From Owenia fusiformis (Eukaryota > Annelida > Polychaeta > Sabellida > Oweniidae): a DNA stretch of 64,000 nucleotides. The stretch covers positions 3,356,356-3,420,355 of the forward strand of contig CAIIXF020000005.1 of assembly GCA_903813345.2 (NCBI GenBank), written 5' to 3'. The notes below the pieces were generated by a model. The model ran no database searches and was not told the origin of the DNA. It saw only the letters and a program-made list of their open reading frames with translations. A program made the position numbers and the translations under genes. Positions 50,301 through 58,523 of the stretch are shown here, one piece after another. Numbering within the stretch: position 1 is the stretch's first letter; every line of letters starts with the position of its first letter.

Positions 50301-53300
50301 ATTACATATGTGTCACATTGTGTTTGCATGCATGTTCTTGTGCTTGACTTGGTGCTCTGTTGCATACTCTGTGTTTATATATATTTTTATATTGCAGGCT
50401 TGCCAAGTACAAGGATGCAAGGCAGGACCAGATGTTTCCAGATGAAGTTGACACCCCAATAGACACGCCTGCTAGGGTCAGATTTCAAAGGTACAAATTC
50501 TCTAAATCTTGAATAGCTTGAGTTATTGCATAACCAAGGGTTGACATTATTGACACTGGAGTCGTCAAAGCATTTTTCAGATTTTGCAGAATGAATTTTA
50601 CTCAATTCAAGGTGAATGAAATATTTTTTGAAAGGAATTGCTTGCACATAAAAGGTCTATATTGCACTGGGTTAAATATCGAAATATTTTGCTCAAGTAA
50701 AATGTTTTCTATGGATCTTTATACATGTGGGTTGGGGATAAAATTCCAATAGAGGAGTTGCTTTATGGAGGAATAAATATATATGTTTTAGATTTAGAGG
50801 ATTAAAAAGCTTCAGGACGTCAGTGTGGGATCCAAAAGAGAACCTACCGACAGACTATGCTAGGATATTCCAGTTTGAAAATTTCACTGCAACCAAGAAG
50901 AGGATTCTAAAAGAAGACAGAGATTCTGGAGCTATGGTATAGAAATAATACAAAATCATCATTTTATTTGTGGAGTACAGAGGCTAGAGTTTATAGATAT
51001 TATACCCATAAACCTTAAGCAGGCCCGTAGCCAGGGGGGTTCGAGCGATCTTTCAAAATTATGCAGTTTTTCACCATTCTGAGCACTTTTTAAGTGCTTT
51101 TGGCCATTTTTGGACCAAAATTGTCAGATGTGAACCCCCCCTGGAATTTTTCAAAAAGCGACCCCCCTTGGCAAATCCTGGCTACGGGCCTGTTATGAAT
51201 AGTATAATCTCATAAGTGTTAATAATAATAATGGTCAATTTTCTGTTCAGTAATGATGTCATGGTCTCATTTGATAACATTTGTATCGCAGTCTTACCAT
51301 ATTTTGAATGCATTTTATTTTTTGGGAAATGTCCATTTTTTCTACAAGGTGCTTACCATTGGCTCCTAAGTTGTTTGCTAAGAATGTGTGATCAAAGAAA
51401 TGTTTTGAACTATGTACATTTACTAAAATTAAAATGTGATGTTATGTTGTCATTTTAGCCTGGCTGGTATGTGAGGTTACATATAGAGGGAGTACCTGCA
51501 GAATATATGGGTTTGTTATATATTTTCTTCACACATAATTCTTCTGAATGAAATTACTACTGATTTTTTAGAATTTTACACAATATTATTTCTGGTGTTA
51601 GTGGTGACATCTATCTACTTCCTTTTTAATAAAAACATATTTGTGGATTTTGAATTTTTTTCTTGATGTTGTTGCTAGCGTAGCGTCACATCTACATCTA
51701 ATTAACTTAATTTATTCAAGACTCATTGATCATAAGGAGTCTTGAGGACAGAAACTAATTACCCTGTGGTTGATAACCACATGTATTCCTAACCCCTCAT
51801 ATTTCCATTACAGCCAGTCGCTCCAGTGACAGCCCTGCAGTTGTGTATGGATTACTACCTCATGAGCAAAAGATGTCAGTCATGCATTTTATTGTTAAGC
51901 GTCACCATAGCTACAATGAACCAATCAAATCCAAGGAAAGGATGATCTTCCATGTAGGATTTAGACGCTTCTCAGCTTGTCCCATATATTCAGAGCATAC
52001 TAATGGTAGTAAGCATAAGGTAGGTGATCAAGTGTTTGTGATGTAACTTGAGTCAATTTATTTTGGAATTTTGAAATCATTGAAATATTTGGATATTTGA
52101 ATGTATACAATCAGTGACATTTTCTCATTAGGGTACTCGATTCCAATGTTACTTGATTTGGTCAAAATATCTCAATGCTTCAACCTGCAAATAAAAGTGA
52201 TTTTCAATTTTTTTTAAAAGGTGCACCACCTGGTTGGTCTAAATGCTTGGTAGGTCAATGCTAAATGATCAAACATGAAAAGTAATTGTTAATTGAAATG
52301 CTTTATTTCCAGTTTGATAGGTGGTTGCCCAATGAAGGGATGGCTGTTGCCACTGTGTTCGCTCCAATCACTTTCCCATCTGCCCCGGTGCTAATGTTCA
52401 AAGCCAATAGTGATGGTAAGTATAAACCTATAGCCTATTACGTATAAATCTATAGCCTATTACCTTGAATTATATCTTGGATGTTGCCACTGTGTTCGCT
52501 CCAATCACTTTCTTATCTGCCCCGGTGCTAATGTTCAAAGCCAATAGTGATGGTAAGTATAAATCTATAGCCTATTACCTTGAATTATATCTTGGATGTT
52601 GCCACTGTGTTTGCGCCAATCACTTTCCCATCTGCCCCGGTGCTAATGTTCAAAGCCAATAGTGATGGTAAGTATAAATCTATAGCCTATTACCTTGAAT
52701 TATATCTTGGATGTTGCCACTGTGTTTGCTCCAATTGCTTTCCCATCTGCCCCGGTGCTAATGTTCAAAGCCAATAGTGATGGTAAGTATAAATCTATAG
52801 CCTATTACCTTGAATTATATCCTGATTCTTGGCTTATAGAACAACTTCTAGCCTACTTCTTTCTTCAAACATTTATATATACCTTCATATAATTGCAGGT
52901 AGCCAAGATATGGTAGCCACAGGCAGTGTTCTTTCTGTGAATCCAGACCGCATCATCTCCAAGCGTCTCATCCTCAGTGGCCACCCATTCAAGATTAACA
53001 AGAGGACAGCCACTGTTAGATATATGTTCTTCAACAGAGGTGAAAATTCACTTTATATACATTTGCCTATTTAATCATTAAAACATTCTTAATGTAATCA
53101 AGATACTTATATCATATTAGAATTGAAACTTTTTTGTGGATGGTGTTTGGCAGTCGGTGTCTGTAACAAATGGCAGGTGATGACATTGTCCATTATAATG
53201 CCTTGTTTGTTTATCTTATGAGAAAAAACTTGACAAAATTTTTATTTATGTTTCAGAGGACATACTTTGGTTCAAACCAGTTGAGCTACGCACCAAGCAT

Positions 53301-55993
53301 GGTAGAAGGGGTCATATCAAGATGCCACTAGGTAAATATAAATGTAGTATAGAAGGGGTCATATCAAGATGCCACTAGGTAAATATAAATGTAGTATAGA
53401 AGGGGTCATATCAAGATGCCACTAGGTAAATATAAATGTAGTATAGAAGGGGTCATATCAAGATGCCACTAGGTAAATATAAATGTTGTATAGAAGGGGT
53501 CATATCAAGATGCCACTAGGTAACTATAAATGTAGTATAGAAGGGGTCATATCAAGATGCCACTAGGTAAATATAAATGTAGTATAGAAGGGGTCATATC
53601 AAGATGCCGCTAGGTAAATATAAATGTAGTAGAAGGGGTCATATCAAGATGCCACTAGGTAAATATAAATGTTGTATAGAAGGGGTCATATCAAGATGCC
53701 ACTAGGTAACTATAAATGTAGTATAGAAGGGGTCATATCAAGATGCCACTAGGTAAATATAAATGTTGTAGAAGGGGTCATATCAAGATGCCACTAGGTA
53801 AATATAAATATAGTATAGAAGGGGTCATATCAAGATGCCACTAGGTAAATATAAATGTAGTATAGAAGGGGTCATATCAAGATGCCACTAGGTAAATATA
53901 AATGTTGTATAGAAGGGGTCATATCAAGATGCCACTAGGTAACTATAAATGTAGTATAGAAGGGGTCATATCAAGATGCCACTAGGTAAATATAAATGTA
54001 GTATAGAAGGGGTCATATCAAGATGCCGCTAGGTAAATATAAATGTAGTAGAAGGGGTCATATCAAGATGCCACTAGGTAAATATAAATGTTGTATAGAA
54101 GGGGTCATATCAAGATGCCACTAGGTAACTATAAATGTAGTATAGAAGGGGTCATATCAAGATGCCACTAGGTAAATATAAATGTTGTAGAAGGGGTCAT
54201 ATCAAGATGCCACTAGGTAAATATAAATATAGTATAGAAGGGGTCATATCAAGATGCCACTAGGTAAATATAAATGTAGTATAGAAGGGGTCATATCAAG
54301 ATGCCACTAGGTAAATATAAATGTAGTATAGAAGGGGTCATATCAAGATGCCGCTAGGTAAATATAAATGTAGTAGAAGGGGTCATATCAAGATGCCACT
54401 AGGTAAATATAAATGTTGTATAGAAGGGGTCATATCAAGATGCCACTAGGTAACTATAAATGTAGTATAGAAGGGGTCATATCAAGATGCCACTAGGTAA
54501 ATATAAATGTTGTAGAAGGGGTCATATCAAGATGCCACTAGGTAAATATAAATATAGTATAGAAGGGGTCATATCAAGATGCCACTAGGTAAATATAAAT
54601 GTTGTATAGAAGGGGTCATATCAAGATGCCACTAGGTAACTATAAATGTAGTATAGAAGGGGTCATATCAAGATGCCACTAGGTAAATATAAATGTTGTA
54701 GAAGGGGTCATATCAAGATGCCACTAGGTAAATATAAATATAGTATAGAAGGGGTCATATCAAGATGCCACTAGGTAAATATAAATGTTGTATAGAAGGG
54801 GTCATATCAAGATGCCACTGGGTAAATATAAATGAAGTATAGAAGGGGTCATATCAAGATGCCACTAGGTAAATATAAATGTAGTATAGAATGGGTCATA
54901 TCAAGATGCCACTAGGTAAATATAAATGTAGTATAGAATGGGTCATATCAAGATGCCACTAGGTAAATATAAATGTTGTATAGAAGGGGTCATATCAAGA
55001 TGCCACTAGGTAAATATAAATGAAGTATAGAAGGGGTCATATCAAGATGCCACTAGGTAAATATAAATGAAGTATAGAAGGGGTCATATCAAGATGCCAC
55101 TAGGTAAATATAAATGTTGTATAGAAGGGGTCATATCAAGATGCCACTAGGTAAATATAAATGTTGTAAAGAAGGGGTCATATCAAGATGCCACTAGGTA
55201 AATATAAATGTTGTATAGAAGGGGTCATATCAAGATGCCACTAGGTAAATATAAATGTAGTATAGAATGGGTCATATCAAGATGCCACTAGGTAAATATA
55301 AATGAAGTATAGAAGGGGTCATATCAAGATGCCACTAGGTAAATATAAATGAAGTATAGAAGGGGTCATATCAAGATGCCACTAGGTAAATATAAATGTA
55401 GTATAGAAGGGGTCATATCAAGATGCCACTAGGTAAATATAAATGTTGTATAGAAGGGGTCATATCAAGATGCCACTAGGTAAATATAAATGTTGTATAG
55501 AAGGGGTCATATCAAGATGCCACTAGGTAAATATAAATGTTGTATAGAAGGGGTCATATCAAGATGCCACTAGGTAAATATAAATGTTGTATAGAAGGGG
55601 TCATATCAAGATGCCACTAGGTAAATATAAATGTTGTAGAAGGGCTAGAAGGGAAAAATTATCTTTCACCAAATTATTATTTTTATATTTAAACCGCATC
55701 TTTGTAAATGTAGCACTAGCTAGTGAAAAATGTCTTGATTTGATATTTGTTTAAATTAATATTTGAGATTTTGATAGTATTTTATTTCGTTTTTCTTCTT
55801 TTTTTCAGGTACACATGGACACATGAAGTGTGTGTTTGATGGTCAAATGAAGTCTCAGGATACTGTTTTAATGAATCTCTATAAACGTATGTATCCAAAA
55901 TGGACTTATGAAGCTAGAGTATCGCCACCTTCATCAGTTGGGCAAGGACAAGACGAAATGGACACTGAAGTTCTGAATGAATTATTTGATTGA
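44237..55993 (+). CDS. Pre-rRNA-processing protein TSR1, C-terminal half (10 exons)
   Basis: Joined exons give 398 codons plus stop, with every intron phase closing: 44237-44368, 46062-46126, 50398-50490, 50792-50936, 51459-51510, 51814-52019, 52313-52415, 52899-53039, 53257-53331 and 55809-55993. The protein matches the C-terminal half of TSR1 (about 800 residues in human): an acidic stretch, [89 protein letters not shown] and THGHMKC...[15 protein letters not shown]1 is a nucleolar/cytoplasmic 40S assembly factor of the BMS1/TSR1 family, shaped like a translational GTPase but not catalytic. This half covers the C-terminal RIBIOP-type domains. The N-terminal half (with the AARP2CN region) was not found. 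A possible poly(A) signal AATAAA lies near 56112. Confidence 0.93.
44415..44690. repeat. About 37-40-bp tandem repeat in a TSR1 intron, about 7 copies
   Basis: The unit is GTTTGTCAACAGAATTCTTA then TGCAAATTAATGGATTAT, with diverged final copies. It begins about 45 bp after the donor of TSR1 exon a. Each unit contains TTTGTCAACAG/AATTC, which looks like a 3' splice site and ends with the same AG/AATTC as the true acceptor of exon a; this may be coincidence. Confidence 0.85.
45217..45379. mobile_element. MITE with CAGG(C/T)C(C/T)GTAGC(C/T)AGG ends, diverged copy
   Basis: The left end is CAGGTCTGTAGCTAGG and the right end CTGGCTATGGGCAAG, an inverted match. The interior (GCAGTTTTTCACCATTCTGA, then GCACTTTT) is shared with the better copy at 51020-51192. 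It lies in a TSR1 intron. Superfamily unknown. Confidence 0.6.
46062..46126 (+). CDS. TSR1 exon b
   Basis: The acceptor is TATATGCCTTGTAG and the donor GTGAGT. It encodes [20 protein letters not shown] and the first two bases of a Met codon completed by the next exon. Confidence 0.88.
46127..47279. other. TSR1 intron, 5' part
   Basis: Intronic by position. No exon, RNA gene or recognised element was seen. The rest of this 4.3-kb intron holds the 39-bp array and its inserted transposon. Confidence 0.6.
47280..49330. repeat. 39-bp minisatellite in a TSR1 intron, split by a transposon
   Basis: The unit is TATGTCTCTTGGTGCTATAT then TGCACACTCTATGTTAATG. Well-conserved copies (about 21) lie at 48417-49260, with diverged copies at 47280-47447 and 49260-49330. 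A degenerate copy (CTTGGTGCTCTGTTGCATAC) lies near 50350, just before the acceptor of the next exon. A marker variant with TTCTAGTGAG occurs 663 bp (17 units) apart at about 48450 and 49113, showing internal duplication. Open frames across it exist because 39 is a multiple of 3. Confidence 0.95.
47448..48414 (+). mobile_element. IS630/Tc1-type transposon copy, DD41D-like, decayed
   Basis: The ends are CAGGGTGACCCAAAAAAAAT and its complement, with about 190 bp of inverted repeat arms. The TA target is duplicated (47446-47447 and 48415-48416). Transposase remnants on the plus strand show all three acid blocks: FSDES near 47655, KDGATPHTS near 47925, and [20 protein letters not shown] near 48045. 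By my count 41 residues separate the second and third Asp, suggesting the DD41D group. The frame is broken by several stops and the N-terminal DNA-binding region is missing, so the element is dead. It sits inside the 39-bp array. Confidence 0.88.
49331..50397. other. TSR1 intron, 3' part
   Basis: AT-rich intron ending at the acceptor TTTTATATTGCAG (50397). It contains a short triplication of AAAAGTACAACCT near 50010-50045. Nothing else is recognised. Confidence 0.6.
50398..50490 (+). CDS. TSR1 exon c
   Basis: It encodes [20 protein letters not shown] and [10 protein letters not shown], the strongly conserved start of the TSR1 C-terminal region. Acceptor TTGCAG, donor AAAG/GTACAA. Confidence 0.93.
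50792..50936 (+). CDS. TSR1 exon d
   Basis: It encodes [20 protein letters not shown], then [20 protein letters not shown], one of the most conserved blocks of the family. Acceptor ATGTTTTAG, donor GCTATG/GTATAG. Confidence 0.94.
51020..51192. mobile_element. 173-bp MITE with perfect CAGGCCCGTAGCCAGG inverted ends
   Basis: The left end CAGGCCCGTAGCCAGG and the right end CCTGGCTACGGGCCTG are exact complements over 16 bp. The interior is GGGGTTCGAGC, CAGTTTTTCACCATTCTGAG and a C-rich tract. No clear target duplication is visible. A second, diverged copy lies at 45217-45379 in another intron of the same gene. Confidence 0.75.
51459..51510 (+). CDS. TSR1 exon e
   Basis: A 52-bp exon encoding [17 protein letters not shown] plus one base. 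It corresponds to the GWYV-LH---VP segment of TSR1. Acceptor TGTCATTTTAG, donor ATGG/GTTTGT. Confidence 0.88.
51814..52019 (+). CDS. TSR1 exon f
   Basis: It encodes [20 protein letters not shown] and continues through [20 protein letters not shown] to KHK. These match the [10 protein letters not shown] and IFHCGFRRF blocks of TSR1. Acceptor TTCCATTACAG, donor AAG/GTAGGT. Confidence 0.94.
52313..52415 (+). CDS. TSR1 exon g
   Basis: It encodes [20 protein letters not shown] and [14 protein letters not shown]. Acceptor TTTATTTCCAG, donor GATG/GTAAGT. Its 3' three-quarters and donor are repeated three more times downstream (separate entry). Only this copy has the upstream acceptor. Confidence 0.93.
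52340..52825 (+). repeat. 115-bp tandem repeat made of TSR1 exon g end plus its 5' splice site, 4 copies
   Basis: The unit runs from about the GTTGCCACTGTGTT(C/T)GC of exon g through TCAAAGCCAATAGTGATG, the donor GTAAGTATAAA, and about 45 bp of intron (TATAGCCTATTACCTTGAAT). Copy 1 is the real exon. Donors of copies 2-4 lie near 52550, 52666 and 52781. The extra copies have no acceptor before them, so they should be intronic. The exon part stays almost unchanged among copies (for example TTCTTATCTG against TTCCCATCTG), so the duplications look recent. Confidence 0.93.
52899..53039 (+). CDS. TSR1 exon h
   Basis: It encodes [20 protein letters not shown], then [20 protein letters not shown] and YMFFNR. 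These match the GHPFKI and [10 protein letters not shown] blocks. Acceptor CATATAATTGCAG, donor AGAG/GTGAAA. Confidence 0.94.
53129..53215 (+). repeat. Dispersed repeat family, partial copy in a TSR1 intron
   Basis: TTTTTTGTGGATGGTGTTTG, then GCAGTCGGTGTCTGTAACAA, matches the middle of the copies at 22674 and 19389. The palindromic head is missing. Confidence 0.55.
53257..53331 (+). CDS. TSR1 exon i
   Basis: It encodes [20 protein letters not shown] and IKMPLG; the [10 protein letters not shown] and GRRGHIK blocks are family hallmarks. Acceptor TTTATGTTTCAG, donor CTAG/GTAAAT. The last 29 bases of this exon and its donor are the founder of the 47-bp array that follows. Confidence 0.94.
   Translation, partial: RTYFGSNQLSYAPSMVEGVISRCH
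53303..55640 (+). repeat. 47-bp minisatellite made of TSR1 exon i end plus its 5' splice site, about 50 copies
   Basis: The unit is TAGAAGGGGTCATATCAAGA then TGCCACTAG/GTAAATATAAATGTAGTA. The first 29 bases are the final codons of exon i (R-R-G-H-I-K-M-P-L), and the remainder starts with the functional donor GTAAAT. The first unit straddles the real exon-intron border (53331). About 50 further units fill the intron. Common variants are GTAACTATAAATG, TGCCGCTAGG, GTTGTA and a 45-bp form lacking one TA. Nearly every copy keeps AG/GTAAAT or AG/GTAACT, so the intron holds about 50 donor-like sites. Confidence 0.97.
55809..55993 (+). CDS. TSR1 terminal exon j
   Basis: It encodes [20 protein letters not shown] and [17 protein letters not shown], then a short variable tail ending ELFD before TGA at 55991-55993. 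Acceptor CTTCTTTTTTTCAG. The last conserved motif (LYKR-FPKWTY) sits near the C-terminus, as in other TSR1 proteins. Confidence 0.95.
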
Positions 55994-56303
55994 TTTGCAG
56001 CGGCTATATCTCCTGTCTATTAAAAAATTGATTTTAGTCTTATTTGTGCATTTGATATTATACATGCTACTCCACTAAATGCAGTACTGTAATTTTTGAA
56101 TAGAATGATAAAATAAATACAGAATCCCTTGATGGAAAACTAATAAATATATGATGTGTCTGTTCTATACAACTTGTAGAAAACTGAATACATAAAGATT
56201 ATAATATATGAGGTTCAATGTATTTGGATTATCCCGAGGCTAATAAAACATATCTGCACCCATCCCAAGCATATTCAGGGTGAGCCAAAAAAAGATAATA
56301 GTA
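55994..56303 (+). other. TSR1 3' UTR and flank
   Basis: Probable 3' UTR with AATAAA near 56112 and again near 56141. At 56276 the sequence CAGGGTGAGCCAAAAAAAG resembles the end of a further Tc1-type element, interrupted by the element beginning at 56304. Confidence 0.5.
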
Positions 56304-56876
56304 CAGGGTGGTCAAAAAAATGGAAACCCTGCATTTTCCTTATATCTTTGTCAATTTAAGGAATTACTCCCTGATATTTCACACATTTGTACATCATTCA
56401 ATTTCCTACCACCCTACCATATTTCATGACCATCAGACTGATAGTCACAATCTTACAGCACTTTGAATAACATGCTTCAGATTTGACCATTATCGCGCTG
56501 TAGGCAAAACAGCACAGTTGTCAATGAGCTGAATGCATTCCTCAGCAGGTATGGCCTGAATGAAACAGATGATCTCACTTTTGAGGTTCACAATTGTCCT
56601 GAGGTCATTCTCATATACTCTATCTCTGCCATATCCCCACAGGTAGGGACATTTTGGACGATGAGTACAGGTTTCCCCACAACGCAATAGTGGCCACTGG
56701 GCATGTTCTTTAAAGTACTGTAACATTGTGACTATCAATCTGATGGTTATGAAATAAGGTAGGCTGGTAGCAAATTGAATGATGTACAAAAGTGTAAAAT
56801 ATAAAGGAGTTATTTTTTAAAATAACAAAGATATGAGGAAAATGGTAATAGGGTTTCCATTTTTTTGACCACCCTG
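56304..56876 (-). mobile_element. 573-bp internally deleted IS630/Tc1-type transposon
   Basis: The ends are CAGGGTGGTCAAAAAAATGG and its complement, with extended inverted arms (AAACCCT.CATTTTCC..ATATCTTTG) and TA on both sides (56302-56303 and 56877-56878). The minus strand at about 56660-56500 still encodes the transposase C-terminus: YLWGYGRDRVYEND, then RTIVNLKSEI and FIQAIPAEEC. This matches the WGYLKDRVY...P.TI.ELK.EI block that follows the third acid in this superfamily. The catalytic core and N-terminus are deleted. It belongs to the same broad group as the element at 47448 but has different ends. Confidence 0.85.
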
Positions 56877-56951
56877 TACTATGATACTTGTTTATTTCTG
56901 GGTAATAACAAATGAGCCTACAATCAAAAGAAGTAAAAGAAACAGATAAAT

Positions 56952-57022
56952 ATCTTCAGGAATCGAACTGGCGACCTGCCGCACCCGAGGCGGCAATTCT
57001 GTCAACAGACCAACGGATCAAT
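56952..57022 (-). pseudogene. tRNA-Pro-like sequence (CGG anticodon), probable tRNA pseudogene or SINE head
   Basis: The minus strand reads CGTTGGTCTGTTGACAGAAT (D-arm/A-box-like). Next is an anticodon arm with a perfect 5-bp stem, GCCGC/GCGGC around CTCGGGT, giving anticodon CGG (Pro). Then comes AGTTCGATTCC (B box). The T stem is largely unpaired and the acceptor stem does not pair, so it should not be a working tRNA. Confidence 0.55.
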
Positions 57023-58389
57023 TAGGATAACGGAAGCAACGAGACAGTCAAGTTGCAAGCATTTAGGAAAACTGAGAATTATTTTGTAGTGCACGAAATG
57101 TTCAATTTATACACCCCTTCATAACGAATAAACCCTTCTAATCCGAAAATGTAAACACTGGTCAACGTAGCTAATTTTATTGAGTCCCTTTAAAGACAGG
57201 ACTAATTGTAATGTTATTCTTTATTTATTAAATAATAAAGAGTATGTATATACAAAATCTTGTTTCATTTTAATACATGTAAATATAAAAAATATCACAG
57301 ACTGTTAAACACACTGAAGTCATACTACTTCATACTATGTATAATATTTACCTTTCAAAATAAAAGTGCCAATGTGACATTATCACATAAAACTTCACCA
57401 TGCTCTTGTATTAAACTTGATGAACATTAACTGAGTGAATATTTGATTTATTGAATCTAATGAGACGATTATAAAATGTTGTCCTCAAGAAATGAAATGA
57501 AACTATATATGGGCTGACGTGAAAAAGTCAGTCCACCCTGTGGAAATTGAACCCCCCCATGTAATAGTTAATTACTGTCAAAATAAGATTTAAGAAATCA
57601 TTTTCATTCTTGAGTTATTTGTTGATGTATATTGGTGTAATTTAATTCCCATAATGAAAGTGAATCCAAACATGTCTGAACAAAAACTGAGACTTGAATC
57701 CAGTGGATTCAAGATGAAAATCCAAAAATGACAATTTCATATTGGCATATATTCAGCCATTTTGATATATCATGGATCCTGAGAGTAGATGCTCAATCAT
57801 ATACATATATGGCTTAAGAAACTCTCACAAGTACACTGTACAAAACACTTATACCAAGCTATCAATAATCTTCTGAGAGTATGAATTAATAAAATAGATT
57901 CTTGATCTGACTTCCTGCTTTCAGAGGAGGCTGTTTGGCATGTATCAACATATAATAAGTTGCTTTCTCGCTTTCTCTCCATTTGGCATTAACAATAACA
58001 ATGTACATGAGAATAAAATAAAATTGACTGGGTACACTACAATATCTCATCTATATGGAACAACAAGCCTATCCTCCATCTTTACTCACTAAAATCAACA
58101 TGAAAAGATTTGGAATGTGTCGAATGGGCTACATCATCACTTCCTATAGCTCTGGTTATCATGATGACAGTTTTATAAAATATGATGATGAATTTAGATA
58201 TCATGATGAGATCTAGATATCAGAATGATTAGTTCTTGATGGATGATTTTAAATACTACATCTAGTATATTATCTTTCCCTCCATATATGAGGCAATACT
58301 GCAAGACACTTAATATCAGTTTTTATCACATTATGATTATCACGTTATGTTTATCACTAATTCTTCCTTGAGCCAATAATCCAGTCCTA
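57023..58389. other. Intergenic DNA between the convergent genes
   Basis: Apart from the SINE fragment at 57500-57600, nothing is recognised. The part nearest 58390 should be the 3' UTR of the minus-strand coiled-coil gene. Confidence 0.45.
57500..57600 (-). mobile_element. SINE fragment, second copy of the family at 2985
   Basis: On the minus strand, GGGGTTCAATTTCCAC (B box) is followed by AGGGTGGACTGACTTTTTCA, then CGTCAGCCC. This matches the plus-strand order at 3024-3067 at nearly every position. The left tRNA-like portion is more decayed here. Confidence 0.6.
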
Positions 58390-58523
58390 TTATGTCATAA
58401 ATCCTTTCTTTTTCTTCCTAAAGCCACTCTTTGGTCGTTGGACCTGGTCCTCCTCTTCTTCATCAAATGCCTCATTGTCATATTGCTGCTTTGCACTGTT
58501 GGGTCGTCTGCTTCTATCACCTT
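58390..58523 (-). CDS. Coiled-coil gene, terminal exon
   Basis: Acceptor TATCTACTTCAG. It encodes GDRSRRPNSAKQQYDNEAFD, then EEEEDQVQRPKSG and a lysine-rich end before TAA. Confidence 0.72.

Noticed and set aside
52465-53074. Overlapping plus-strand frames starting [15 protein letters not shown]
   Set aside because: They are the duplicated, intronic copies of TSR1 exon g read through their donors; they have no acceptor and are not separate genes.
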